Positions 8,282 to 16,407 of a DNA stretch of 64,000 nucleotides are shown here, in pieces (position 1 is the first letter of the stretch; every line of letters begins with the position of its first letter). Below the pieces are notes generated by a model that did no database searches, was not told the DNA's origin, and was given only the letters and a program-made list of their open reading frames with translations. The stretch is from Flavobacterium sp. UBA5153 (GTDB lineage: Bacteria; Bacteroidota; Bacteroidia; Flavobacteriales; Flavobacteriaceae), in the NCBI GenBank assembly GCA_002413745.1, contig DHXP01000039.1, forward strand, positions 1-64,000, read 5' to 3'. Made by a program: the position numbers and the translations under genes.

Positions 8282-10084
8282 ATGCTGTCGAAAAACTTTT
8301 CTATAAATGATGATTACAAAGTTTTACTATTCGTAAAACAAGGCTTCTATGCAGAAACTTATAGAGTTAAAGGAAATGATGGGAAACTTTACTTCTTAAA
8401 GCTGTTTAATTATTCTCAATTGCATAAATCTGCCTTTGATGTAAATAATAATATTCTTGAAATAGAATTAGTAAAATCAATTCAACACCCAAATTTGGTT
8501 ACTTACAAAGACAGCGGTGAAATTGTTATTGAAAATAAGAAATATGCCTATTTGGTTCTAAATTTTATAGCTGGGGAAACGTTATCTGAAAAGATAATTC
8601 GTGAAAAATATAAATCGCTTTATGATATTAAAAGCATAATTATTGAAATACTGGAAGGTTTAAAATACTTGCATCAACAAGCCAACCCTATAATTCACAA
8701 CGAAATTACACTGCAAAATGTAATGTTAGATTTAGCACAAGGCAATCCAAAAACGAAAATCATTGATTTTGGTTACGCTAGAGAGTTTCATCAATCATCA
8801 AAGGTTTTTAATAAAGAAGGATTAAATCCTAATTTTCTTGCCACTGAATGTTTTCATAATATTTATTCGCCTCAATCTGATTTGTTTTCGGTAGGTATAG
8901 TTTTATACCAATTGATTTACAATTCATTACCTTGGATTATTGATGTTTCTAAATTTAAAGGTAAACAGACTGAATTGGAAGATAAAATTGTAGAGGAAAG
9001 AAAGAAAAAAATAAAATTTCCAAATGTTTCTGATGATATTATTGATTTCGATGATGATATAACTAATATTATTAAAAAAGCATTGCATACTGATACAGAA
9101 GTTAGATTTAGTTCTGTGGATGAATTTATAAAAGCACTAAAAGGCGAAGTAATTGTTGATGATATTGATACAATTCAAATTCAAAAATCCGATAAAGAAC
9201 CTACTAAAAAGAAAACAAAATATAGTTCAGTAGCAAAAGGAAAAGGGTTTAGTGCTATTGCAGGAATGCAAGATTTAAAAAACCAACTTCAAGTTGATGT
9301 TATTGATGCACTTCGTAATCCGGAAGAGTATGAAAAATACGGAGTAACTATTCCAAATGGAATGTTATTATTTGGTCCTCCGGGTTGTGGTAAAACATTT
9401 TTTGCTAAACATTTTGCGGAAGAAGTAGGTTTTAATTTTATGTTAATAAAACCATCATCGTTAAAAAGTCGTTATGTCAATGCTACTCAGGAAAACATTG
9501 CCAAGATGTTCGAGGAAGCAGAAGAAAACGCACCAACTATAATTTTCATTGATGAAATGAACGAATTAGTGCCAAATCGAGACAGTGATGCTCACGAGAT
9601 GTCTAAAAGTGCTGTGAATGAAATGCTAGCCCAAATGGACAGAACAGGAGAAAAAGGAATTTTCATAATCGGAGCTACTAATTATCCGCATATGATTGAT
9701 CCTGCCATTTTGAGAGCCGGCAGATTAGATAAAAAATTCTATTTGTCCCCCCCTGATTTTGAAGCAAGAAAAGCTATGTTTGAAATGTACCTGAAATCAA
9801 GACCAATTGATTTTGGTATGGATTACGAAAAATTAGCAAACCTTACAAATAATTTTGTTGCTGCTGATATTGAACTTTTAGTAAATGATGCCTCTAGAAA
9901 TGCCTTGAAAATTAAAGGAAGGATTACTATGGAAATACTTGAAAATGTAATAAAAAACACAAAGCCCTCCGTTTCAATAACAGAATTAAATAAATACGAA
10001 GTGCTTAGAAAAAAAATGGATGGAGGAAATGCTCCGATAATTGATAAAACGAACGAACGTCAAATAATAGGTTTTAAAAAATAA
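8282..10084 (+). CDS. protein-kinase-like / AAA+ ATPase fusion
   Basis: 600 aa with two domains. Residues about 1-285 have a Ser/Thr kinase fold: glycine loop QGFYAETY, the lysine strand YFLKLF, and IIDFGYA as the DFG magnesium loop (about residue 160). The catalytic loop reads HNEITLQN where HRDLKPxN is expected, so the catalytic aspartate is replaced by glutamate and activity is doubtful. Residues about 320-580 are an AAA+ domain of the Cdc48/FtsH/Vps4 kind: Walker A GPPGCGKT (about 365), Walker B IIFIDEMNEL, and a second region of homology ending in RAGRLDKK with the arginine finger. A threading unfoldase steered by a kinase-like recognition domain fits. It follows the Hsp70 gene by 20 bases. 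Confidence 0.85.
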   Translation: MLSKNFSINDDYKVLLFVKQGFYAETYRVKGNDGKLYFLKLFNYSQLHKSAFDVNNNILEIELVKSIQHPNLVTYKDSGEIVIENKKYAYLVLNFIAGETLSEKIIREKYKSLYDIKSIIIEILEGLKYLHQQANPIIHNEITLQNVMLDLAQGNPKTKIIDFGYAREFHQSSKVFNKEGLNPNFLATECFHNIYSPQSDLFSVGIVLYQLIYNSLPWIIDVSKFKGKQTELEDKIVEERKKKIKFPNVSDDIIDFDDDITNIIKKALHTDTEVRFSSVDEFIKALKGEVIVDDIDTIQIQKSDKEPTKKKTKYSSVAKGKGFSAIAGMQDLKNQLQVDVIDALRNPEEYEKYGVTIPNGMLLFGPPGCGKTFFAKHFAEEVGFNFMLIKPSSLKSRYVNATQENIAKMFEEAEENAPTIIFIDEMNELVPNRDSDAHEMSKSAVNEMLAQMDRTGEKGIFIIGATNYPHMIDPAILRAGRLDKKFYLSPPDFEARKAMFEMYLKSRPIDFGMDYEKLANLTNNFVAADIELLVNDASRNALKIKGRITMEILENVIKNTKPSVSITELNKYEVLRKKMDGGNAPIIDKTNERQIIGFKK

Positions 10085-10118
10085 AAATTTTAACTAATAG
10101 TTATTATAAATCTTAATA

Positions 10119-10772
10119 ATGCACAAACTTACATCTAGACAAGAAGCTATATTATCAGATACTCGAAAAATTTTTGAAAAAAATACAGATGTTGAATTTA
10201 TTAAAAAACGTAAACGTTTTTTAAATCAAATTTTTCCTAATATCGAGGAGTTATATAAAAATAACCCCAATGAATTTGAAGAAATTTCAACTGGGATATA
10301 TTCTATAATGTACAATCAGGAAGTTAAATATATTACATCACTTCTAAAAACAAAAGATTATAAGAGTCTTCAAGAGTATAAAAAGGAATTAGGAACTTTT
10401 GGACGGATTAAATATCTAGAACTTGAAAATTCTGGTAAATCGAGACTTTGCCAATTTTTAATTGAATATGAAGACTTAATTAAAGACTGGATGGATAGTG
10501 AAAATGGAAGTCGTGCAATTCTTAAGGAGGTTAATAAAGATGATGGATATTGTTATGTTGCTACTATGGTTTATGGTGATTATAATCATCCAAATGTAAT
10601 TCAGTTAAGAAATTACAGAGATAATAAACTTAATAAATACGAATTAGGAAGAGCTTTTATTTCATATTATTATAAATACTCCCCTTATTGGGTAAAAAGA
10701 ATGAAGAATTGTTCTTTAATCAATAAACTTTTAAAAATTTCAATTGATCTTATTGTTAGTAAAATAAAATAG
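10119..10772 (+). CDS. CFI-box C-terminal domain protein
   Basis: 217 aa. The first 140 residues are charged and helical. The C-terminal 70 match the pattern known as the CFI-box C-terminal domain: a CYVATMVYGD core (CFIATAAYG in relatives), then HPNVIQLRNYRD, LGRAF and YYKYSP. That domain is widespread but its role is unknown; the invariant cysteine suggests modification or metal binding. The gene lies 34 bases after the kinase-AAA+ gene and 98 bases before the TerB-like gene, inside the same run. The short length and the domain match are seen; membership in the system is inferred from position. Confidence 0.75.
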   Translation: MHKLTSRQEAILSDTRKIFEKNTDVEFIKKRKRFLNQIFPNIEELYKNNPNEFEEISTGIYSIMYNQEVKYITSLLKTKDYKSLQEYKKELGTFGRIKYLELENSGKSRLCQFLIEYEDLIKDWMDSENGSRAILKEVNKDDGYCYVATMVYGDYNHPNVIQLRNYRDNKLNKYELGRAFISYYYKYSPYWVKRMKNCSLINKLLKISIDLIVSKIK

Positions 10773-10870
10773 TAGTTTCATTTATGTTTCATCGATTATA
10801 AATTGAGTCTTAATCAATAGTAAATGGATAAGTCCGCAATGTCTAATAAAATATTCAAAAAATAGAAAAA

Positions 10871-11383
10871 ATGGAAACAATCACTTTTGACAAATTACTT
10901 TTAAAAACTGCTTTTTGTTGTATGGCTTCTGATGGAGATATTGACAAAAGAGAAGTTGCATTGATAAAAAAAATGTGCCAGCAATCACCACTATTTACTG
11001 ACTTTGATTTTACTAAAGAAATCAATATTCTGTTGGAAAAGATTAATCAACGCGGTTCAGAATTTATTCAATATTATTTTAATTTACTCCACAAGACTGT
11101 TTTATCAGAAGAAGAAGAATTAAACATAATAAACTTTGCGATTAATACCATTAATGCTGATGAAACAGTTGAATATTCAGAAATAAAATTTTTTAAAGCA
11201 ATGCGTAAATGTCTAAATATAACTGATGAAACTATTTTAGCTGTGTATCCAGATTTAGAATACTATTTAGAGGAAGATATTAATATAGAAAGTGAGTTAG
11301 ATAAATTAGTCAATAACTATTTAAGTTCCGTTGAATTACCACAATTTGAACATATCAAATTAGATAATTTAGAAAATGAATAA
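10871..11383 (+). CDS. TerB-like protein
   Basis: 170 aa. The segment KTAFCCMASDGDIDKREVAL at residues 10-30 is the hallmark first repeat of TerB/DjlA-type helical domains, with acidic residues that bind metal in characterised members. A second, weaker repeat (INFAINTINADETVEYSEI) follows at about 90-110. TerB domains are typical of membrane-associated stress and defence complexes containing ATPases and chaperones. Its last codons overlap the start of the next gene by eight bases, which implies translational coupling. It is most likely a cytoplasmic adaptor between the membrane proteins and the ATPases of this operon. Confidence 0.8.
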   Translation: METITFDKLLLKTAFCCMASDGDIDKREVALIKKMCQQSPLFTDFDFTKEINILLEKINQRGSEFIQYYFNLLHKTVLSEEEELNIINFAINTINADETVEYSEIKFFKAMRKCLNITDETILAVYPDLEYYLEEDINIESELDKLVNNYLSSVELPQFEHIKLDNLENE

Positions 11384-11678
11384 TTCATTTATAAAAATAG
11401 GTTTAGCATTATTCTTTTTTATATGTCTTGTTGATATGCCTTATGGCTACTACCAATTTGTCCGTTTTGTAGCAATGGTTGGTTTTGCCTATTTGGCTTA
11501 TTCTGCAAATGAACAAAGCAACAAGAACGAAGTGTTTCTCTATATTGGATTAGCAATATTATTTCAACCATTTATCAAAGTGGCTTTAGGTAGAACAATA
11601 TGGAATATTATAGATTTAGCAGTTGGTATTGGTTTAATAGTGTCATTATTCCAAAGAAAAATAAAAGTTAAATCATAA
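11376..11678 (+). CDS. DUF6804 small membrane protein
   Basis: 100 aa with three or four hydrophobic segments. The pattern MPYGYYQFVRFVAMVGFA, IGLAILFQPFIKVALGR and a final LAVGIGLIVSLF is that of the DUF6804 family of small bacterial membrane proteins. No enzymatic motif is present. It overlaps the TerB-like gene and is the last member of the seven-gene run. It may provide a further membrane anchor or pore; that is inference. Confidence 0.75.
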   Translation: MNNSFIKIGLALFFFICLVDMPYGYYQFVRFVAMVGFAYLAYSANEQSNKNEVFLYIGLAILFQPFIKVALGRTIWNIIDLAVGIGLIVSLFQRKIKVKS

Positions 11679-11854
11679 TCATTAAATACTTAATTTAAAA
11701 AGCAATAATGTTGTAAAATGAATAAAAGCAATGTTACTAACAAAGTAAAGTTTGCACAATAATCACTCGGCAGATAATGAAAAATGAAACAAGAAAAGTT
11801 TACAAAATGTTACAATACTAGAATTGATGATATCTTTCAAAAAAACTTATAATT

Positions 11855-12454
11855 ATGTCAAAAAAATTAAGGAAGGAACCAATATTTATAGCTCCAGATA
11901 TTTTTGGATGGATAGATGAACAATATAATCCTCATATCTTTGATGACGTTAATAAAGTAGAATTAAATGCCTATAATGCTTTTGATAAAATTACTATTTA
12001 TGAAAGACAAGTAAAGGAGTGGTTTTTAAATCCTGCAATTAAGTTATTAAAGTACAATAATAGGAATAAAGGATTTATCGTGTTAATGATTTGTTTGTCA
12101 TATATAGAAGGTGTTGAACAGTTTAAAGTAGGATCTAGTAGTGATGGAAGAAGTAAATTGTTTTTCAGAAACTCTATGAATAGAATTTACCCTAATATGT
12201 TTAATGATAATCAATTAAACAATTTTTATTCACAAGCAAGATGTGGACTTTTTCATAATGGTATGGTTCAAGGTAAAATTGTAATTAATAATAGTTTTGA
12301 AAGAAGTATTGAATTTTTAGATTATACAGACATAAAGATTAGTCCCTCAAAATTTTTAAAAGATATAATTTTAGATTTTGAAAATTATATTGCAGAATTG
12401 AAGAACAATGAAATTAGTAGAAATAATTTTAGTAATATGTATTCAAATATATAA
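11855..12454 (+). CDS. possible HEPN-type protein
   Basis: 199 aa, helical, no membrane segment. Near residue 128 it carries ARCGLFHNG, an R-x4-H arrangement followed by glycine, which is the signature of HEPN ribonucleases and HEPN-like scaffold domains. The flanking helices fit a four-helix HEPN bundle. The gene stands apart from the Hsp70/TerB operon (about 175 bases of AT-rich spacer), so co-transcription is uncertain. If HEPN is right it could be an RNase toxin; the motif alone does not prove catalysis. Confidence 0.55.
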   Translation: MSKKLRKEPIFIAPDIFGWIDEQYNPHIFDDVNKVELNAYNAFDKITIYERQVKEWFLNPAIKLLKYNNRNKGFIVLMICLSYIEGVEQFKVGSSSDGRSKLFFRNSMNRIYPNMFNDNQLNNFYSQARCGLFHNGMVQGKIVINNSFERSIEFLDYTDIKISPSKFLKDIILDFENYIAELKNNEISRNNFSNMYSNI

Positions 12455-12456
12455 TT

Positions 12457-12608
12457 ATGTATTTCCATTCAAAACAATCAAAAGTAGCTACAGAAGGCGA
12501 AAATAAATTTAAATCTAAAATCTATAATATCCCCCAATCCAAGAATTTGCTTTTCCTTACGAGGTAAATTTGGTTGCTAAAAACCTAAATCCAAATTCTC
12601 TTTTCTAA
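12457..12608 (+). pseudogene. possible SRAP (YedK/HMCES) gene remnant
   Basis: The short frame begins MYFHSKQSKVATEGENKFK, close to the N-terminus I recall for Bacteroidota SOS-response-associated peptidases (MCYHSKQ...-ENRFKAK). The catalytic Cys2 is gone (MYF instead of MC-Y/F). A stop ends the first frame after 36 codons, while the +1 frame stays open to 12608. The catalytic and DNA-binding remainder is absent. The match is short, so chance is possible. Confidence 0.3.
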
Positions 12609-12697
12609 TTAACATTCTGATTTAAAAGAAACCCCTTAAAGTTCGGTGGTAAAAGAACGTTTTACATTTCTGTTGCCACTCCTTTGCCAACGCTCCA

Positions 12698-12767
12698 AAA
12701 AAAATTACTGTCACGGTTTTTGAATCAAAAACACGTACGCTTCGCAACTCGTGCCAGTAATTTTTTT
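12698..12767. repeat. inverted repeat with nested hairpin
   Basis: The arms AAAAAAATTACTG (12698-12710) and CAGTAATTTTTTT (12755-12767) are perfect complements. Between them a GTTTTTG-AAT-CAAAAAC hairpin is nested. The A/T ends would work as a bidirectional terminator, but no intact gene ends here on either strand, so it more likely belongs to a lost element. Confidence 0.6.
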
Positions 12768-12869
12768 CCCCAAGCTGTGTTACATAATTGAGTATTATAG
12801 TTCATTACAAAGCTTTTATATTGTTTTTTTGGTTTTTGCAATGAAGCTATAATATCATTTATGTAAAAC

Positions 12870-12985
12870 AGCCGCCACACCCAACGCGCTAGCCAGTGGC
12901 TCCAGGACAACATTTTTTATTGCTTCCTCGCACCGGCCTGCAATAAAAAAATCCGTCCTTCGCCACTGTCCTTAACAACGTTCGC
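12870..12985 (-). repeat. long imperfect hairpin, attC-like
   Basis: Read on the minus strand, left-arm blocks AGTGGC, AGGAC and ATTTTTTTATTGC pair with GCAATAAAAAAT, GTCCT and GCCACT, giving a foldable unit of about 90 bases. It ends in GCGTTGGGTG, which fits the GTTRRRY right core of integron attC sites. The opposite core (GGCGAAC) fits RYYYAAC only partly. No integron integrase is present, so this would be an orphan attC or an unrelated folded repeat. Confidence 0.4.
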
Positions 12986-13044
12986 CATTTCATAGAATAT
13001 TTTCTGTAACTACCTGCTTTCAAGAACGTTCACGGTCACTGTTT

Positions 13045-13188
13045 TTAGCAACTTGATATTCCACTAAATCCTTCTATATAAATAATAGGATTTGATATGT
13101 TTTTTAAATCAATATTGTTTACTTGCTGTGCAAATAGAAAGCTTTGAAATAGCAAGCATGCGATAAGTAATGCATTATTTTTAATCAT
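13045..13188 (-). pseudogene. truncated secreted-protein gene (signal peptide only)
   Basis: A 47-codon minus-strand frame starts MIKNNALLIACLLFQSFLFA, a clean signal peptide with a cleavage site before QQ, followed by 25 residues and a stop. The stop falls where the attC-like hairpin region begins, so an exported protein gene seems to have been cut by a rearrangement. A genuine short exported peptide is the alternative. Confidence 0.4.
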
Positions 13189-13277
13189 TATATAGTTTTT
13201 TTGTTGAGTTAATAATTCAAATAAAATCTTTCTTCTCGAATTTCTACTTTTTCTCTATTGTTATTTCAAACCAAAAT

Positions 13278-13298
13278 GTCCTGCTCAAATGGCAGGAC
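13278..13298. terminator. 7-bp GC hairpin
   Basis: GTCCTGC and GCAGGAC pair perfectly around a 7-base loop. No T-run follows on either strand, so it is either a weak terminator or a leftover structural element. Confidence 0.35.
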
Positions 13299-13555
13299 TA
13301 AAATTGTGATTGGTCTATTGGGTTTTCGGGTTTGTTGTCGTCTTTGGAGCAACAGGATAATGTTAAGTAGTTGCTGTTAAATAATCGAGACTTTTACTTC
13401 TTATAAATAATGTTAATTGCATAGCAAAATAAGGCGAAAATATCATTTTACGAAATTACAAAAGTGACGATTATTTAATTATGGCTACTTACTAATAATA
13501 AGAGTAGGTTTTTCATATGTTTTTTTGTTAAAAATAAGGTTTATAATATTTCGTA

Positions 13556-13774
13556 ATGTTAATTTATAGTTATTTTAAGACAAAGTCGCTCAAGAGGGTG
13601 CTATATAAAGTAAGTGTCCCATTGAAGGCGGGTACATTGGCAAACTCCATACATAATCCGAAAGAATATCTATATTTGGATCAAAAAAGAAAACTAGCTG
13701 TACAAAAAAGATTGCAAAAACAAGTAGAAAATTACCAATTCTCAGTAGATGATTTTACGTTTTCAACTACTTGA
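13556..13774 (+). CDS. small unknown protein (72 aa)
   Basis: A 72-codon frame with a basic first half and a charged, predicted helical second half (KRKLAVQKRLQKQVENYQF). I recognise no family, and the N-terminal part may not be translated. It lies in the decayed zone between cargo and ICE core, so a fragment of a longer gene is as likely as an intact small protein. Confidence 0.3.
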   Translation: MLIYSYFKTKSLKRVLYKVSVPLKAGTLANSIHNPKEYLYLDQKRKLAVQKRLQKQVENYQFSVDDFTFSTT

Positions 13775-13836
13775 TTTTTAAATAATTAAAAAAAACATTA
13801 GTTAGAATATTTAGACGAACCCAAACATTAAGAGAA

Positions 13837-14360
13837 ATGAAGAAAATTCTAATAGTTATATTTTTTTTGATTAGCAACAGTTTTACACTTTTAGCACAAG
13901 TCCGAGTAGAATTTAAGTTGCATTTTTCTGAAATCTATGCGACTTATGATTTCCTTGCAAAAATATCTGACAATTATCCAGACAATGATTTAAAGACCAT
14001 TTACGCTAAATCAAAGTATAATATGGAAAGTTATAAAAAGTAGATTTCGGATTTTGAAAAAATTCGCTTAAACTATACCTATTCCTTCGACCAATATCCT
14101 CTCTTCCACTTAAAGTGGCTATGATGTCTGTAGATTTATTAGAAAAAAACTTGGCAACAAGCCAAACCATACAAGAATTTAAGAACAAGTCTTTAGGGAT
14201 TATACCAAACGAAGACTTGATTGCTTTTTCTGAAACCATAGAAAAGTTTCAATTTATCTATCACGAATTAGTAGTCCAACCAAACATCTCGACTCTTGAA
14301 GTGGATATGTTGCCTATTTTTTTATTTCCACAATTAAAGCGACAATATTACGTTAATTAA
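13837..14360 (+). pseudogene. broken exported-protein gene
   Basis: The first part (68 aa) starts with a signal peptide (MKKILIVIFFLISNSFTLLA) and continues to YNMESYKK. A TAG then interrupts the frame, but the same frame resumes directly (ISDFEKIRLNYTYSFDQYP) for about 25 residues. After a shift, a second frame from 14115 carries on with MMSVDLLEKNLATSQTIQEF and NKSLGIIPNEDLIAFSET to 14360. All three pieces read as one exported helical protein disabled by one nonsense mutation and one frameshift. I do not recognise the family. The usual C-terminal part may be missing too, because the frame ends soon after. Confidence 0.6.
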
Positions 14361-14538
14361 TAATCATAACTTATAAAAGTGCCATTATTACTACAATAAA
14401 ATAATAGAAAGATGAAATAAACAAGAAATACTGTAGCTAATTATGCTTAGGAAATACTTTCTTTTATCATATTAATGTTTGTAAACTAATTAGGGGAATT
14501 CGCTATAAAGGACGGTAATCCTCATAAAAAATATAGTT

Positions 14539-15387
14539 ATGATGAAGTACTCGTTGCAAAACATCATTTTAGAGATTCATAACAAGGAGGATAAGATTTT
14601 ATCGCAAAATAAGAGATTGATTGATGAAGCTTACGAAATGATCTTGTACCTCCAAGACTTGTTATTTACGGTCAAGAAATATGTTATTGAAGAGGGATTT
14701 AAAAATGATGAAGAAGAGATATATTTTTTCCATACCATTAAGCCGAAAATCCTTGGAAAGCTAATTTATTACAATAAGGTATACCGCATAGAAACTGGTT
14801 GCCCTGTTAATAATGGCAAAATATATCACACCTATTTTACAAGCCGTTTGCAGGAATTGAAAAAAGAATACGATGAGCACATTTGTAATTCAGATTTTTA
14901 TAGATATTACCGCTCAGGAAGATCTGATAACGATGAAGTTTACTTCCGACTTGGCAACATCAATTATCACGATGGACTTAATAGTTTCGTATTTGAAATA
15001 GATTCTCAGTTCTCTACTTTTTATGACTATAAAATTGCTCGAATTATAGCAAATGAGTTATTGTATAATTACTTGCTAACAAAAATTAATCCCGACGAAA
15101 ATCCTGATGTGATTTTACAAAATTCTGAATCAACAAAAGATGTTTTTTGGACAGATAGCAAAAATGCACTTATCGAATTGGTGTATGCTCTTTATGCTTC
15201 AGGAGCTATTTCTCACGGCAAAATTGGTATCCGAAAAATAAGCTTAATGTTTCAGATACTTTTCCGAGTTCCTCTTGGAGATCTGCATCACTCTTTCCAC
15301 CGAATGAAAACACGGGTAGGTTCCCGAACTGCATTTTTAGACCAGCTCAAAATATCCCTCGAAGAATATATGGATAAAGAGCTTTAG
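14539..15387 (+). CDS. rteC: RteC-family regulator of ICE excision
   Basis: 282 aa, the size of the CTnDOT regulator RteC. The family pattern is visible in EIHNKEDKILSQNKRLIDEA at the start and in the C-terminal HTH-like block with ISHGKIGIRKISLMFQILF and DLHHSFHRMKTR. In CTnDOT, RteC activates the xis2c-xis2d-orf3-exc operon by binding half-sites upstream of its promoter. The same gene order follows here, so the role should be the same. A strong terminator follows the stop. No rteA/rteB two-component genes or tetQ precede it in this window, so its own activation must differ from CTnDOT. Confidence 0.9.
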   Translation: MMKYSLQNIILEIHNKEDKILSQNKRLIDEAYEMILYLQDLLFTVKKYVIEEGFKNDEEEIYFFHTIKPKILGKLIYYNKVYRIETGCPVNNGKIYHTYFTSRLQELKKEYDEHICNSDFYRYYRSGRSDNDEVYFRLGNINYHDGLNSFVFEIDSQFSTFYDYKIARIIANELLYNYLLTKINPDENPDVILQNSESTKDVFWTDSKNALIELVYALYASGAISHGKIGIRKISLMFQILFRVPLGDLHHSFHRMKTRVGSRTAFLDQLKISLEEYMDKEL

Positions 15388-15407
15388 CGGTTCAATACAG
15401 TAATTTC

Positions 15408-15436
15408 AAAGCAGTACACAAAATGTACTGCTTTTT
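15408..15436 (+). terminator. rho-independent terminator of rteC
   Basis: AAAGCAGTACA and TGTACTGCTTT form a perfect 11-bp stem around a 5-base loop, followed by a T-rich tail. It starts about 20 bases after the rteC stop and isolates rteC from the Xis-like operon. Confidence 0.85.
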
Positions 15437-15448
15437 CTTTGCCCATAT

Positions 15449-15582
15449 CTGCCAATTGGCAAATGTTGGCAAAACTCCATTACAAAATATGCAAAATGCC
15501 TCAAAACCCTTATTAAACAAGGTTTTTTTCTATTTATAAAAATTTTTAAAAAACCGCCAAACCAATTGGCAAGGATTGGCAG
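15449..15582. promoter_or_regulatory. candidate RteC/Xis operator upstream of the Xis-like gene
   Basis: Two related blocks, TGCCAATTGGCA..GTTGGCA (from 15450) and CCAATTGGCA..GATTGGCA (from 15562), lie 110 bp apart, close to eleven helical turns. Each holds a CCAATTGG palindrome and, on the minus strand, two GCC trinucleotides exactly 10 bp apart. In CTnDOT, RteC binds half-sites in the equivalent place. The factor that binds here is inferred. Confidence 0.5.
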
Positions 15583-15635
15583 ACAAACACTACCACCTTT
15601 CACAATTTTGCATAGTGAACTTTAAATGCTGTGCA

Positions 15636-15989
15636 ATGAAAATAATAACTATTGAGGAAGAAGCCTGGCAACAGCTAAACAGCCGTATCAATGCCATTGC
15701 CGACTATCTGAAAAGACAGGAAGATAAAAGCTATGATGACCTGTGGCTCAATAACCACGAAGTATGCCAATACCTGCATGTCAGCGAAAAAACCCTCTGG
15801 CGTATGCGTACCAAAGGCGAGATAGCTTATTCAAAAATCTATGGTCAATACTTCTATACCATTGGAACTATTAAGGATATGCTCAACGCCAATGCCATAC
15901 AGAGCAGTGATGAATTTGTGCAGGAACTTATGGCAAAAGGCAAAAGCTATATCGAAAAAGGCAGAAAGCTAAAGACAGATAAAAAATAG
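15636..15989 (+). CDS. Xis2c-like winged-helix DNA-binding protein
   Basis: 117 aa from the ATG of MKIITIEEEAW; an upstream in-frame ATG would run through the operator region. The core WLNNHEVCQYLHVSEKTLWR and MRTKGEIAYSKIYGQYFY is the winged HTH of excisionase-type (HTH_17) proteins common in Bacteroidota ICEs. By gene order (rteC, then two HTH genes, a DUF4099 gene, a topoisomerase) it corresponds to CTnDOT xis2c. That family helps integrase in excision and helps activate transfer operons. The next HTH gene follows after 26 bases. Confidence 0.85.
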   Translation: MKIITIEEEAWQQLNSRINAIADYLKRQEDKSYDDLWLNNHEVCQYLHVSEKTLWRMRTKGEIAYSKIYGQYFYTIGTIKDMLNANAIQSSDEFVQELMAKGKSYIEKGRKLKTDKK

Positions 15990-16015
15990 GTATTAACCCT
16001 TAAAAGTATATCCCT

Positions 16016-16324
16016 ATGAATATAGATAGAATGGAATTTTTGGCGTGGATGGAACGCCTGATGGGTCGCCTTGATATGCTGGGCGACACTATAGACGAAT
16101 TACAAAAAAAACGTAACAGTATAGACGGTGAGGAATTATTGGATAATCAGGATTTGCTCCAAATGCTAAAAATCAGTAACCGTTCCCTGCAACGGTATCG
16201 CTCCATCGGCAAGCTGCCTTATTATACCATTAGCGGAAAATTGTATTACAAACTGTCTGATGTGCATCAGTTTATCAGGGAGAGTTTTAATCCTCCCATA
16301 ACTAAACTGAACGCCAATAAGTGA
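16016..16324 (+). CDS. Xis2d-like winged-helix DNA-binding protein
   Basis: 102 aa. A short N-terminal helical part is followed by LLDNQDLLQMLKISNRSLQR and a wing (LPYYTISGKLYYKLSDV), the same fold as the preceding protein. It corresponds by order to CTnDOT xis2d, which in that element acts in excision and as an activator of tra and mob transcription. Its last codons overlap the first decamer of the downstream promoter cassette, so the two operons are packed tightly. It is a prime candidate for the protein that reads the cassettes. Confidence 0.85.
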   Translation: MNIDRMEFLAWMERLMGRLDMLGDTIDELQKKRNSIDGEELLDNQDLLQMLKISNRSLQRYRSIGKLPYYTISGKLYYKLSDVHQFIRESFNPPITKLNANK

Positions 16325-16382
16325 CAAATACTGCCTTTGACTGCCACTTTAGGTAATGCAATGAACGCTTCCTTTATATTCG
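16313..16382 (+). promoter_or_regulatory. 70-bp decamer promoter cassette 1 (DUF4099/topB operon)
   Basis: GCC, GAC, GCC and GCC triplets start at 16313, 16323, 16333 and 16343, each followed by seven mostly A/T-rich bases. A TATATTCG box, close to the TAnnTTTG -7 consensus, starts at 16375, 32 bp after the start of the last triplet. The start codon of the DUF4099 gene is 25 bases after the box. There is no obvious -33 element; the last decamer sits in its place. Confidence 0.7.
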
Positions 16383-16407
16383 GCATAGAACTTAAAATTT
16401 TCGGATT

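Larger units (their letters stand above)
12455..13555. other. decayed region with gene remnants and large hairpins
   Basis: About 1.1 kb without an intact gene. It holds a short frame resembling the start of an SRAP (YedK) gene, long inverted repeats near 12698-12767, an attC-like imperfect hairpin near 12870-12985, a truncated minus-strand signal-peptide ORF, and a 7-bp hairpin at 13278-13298. It separates the cargo operon from the ICE core and could contain the left ICE boundary. Confidence 0.5.

Noticed and set aside
12725-12913. 62-codon minus-strand ORF
   Set aside because: It lies across the inverted repeat and reaches the attC-like hairpin; the frame is most likely a by-product of these structures.
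1-14538. left ICE end with a core copy matching the right end
   Set aside because: I found no convincing second copy of the TTACTTTTGC-like core by eye, so I do not call a left attachment site.
15556-15610. seventh copy of the 70-bp promoter cassette before the first Xis-like gene
   Set aside because: Triplets at 15556 and 15582 are not in 10-bp phase and no -7-like box lies 32 bp after the last one.
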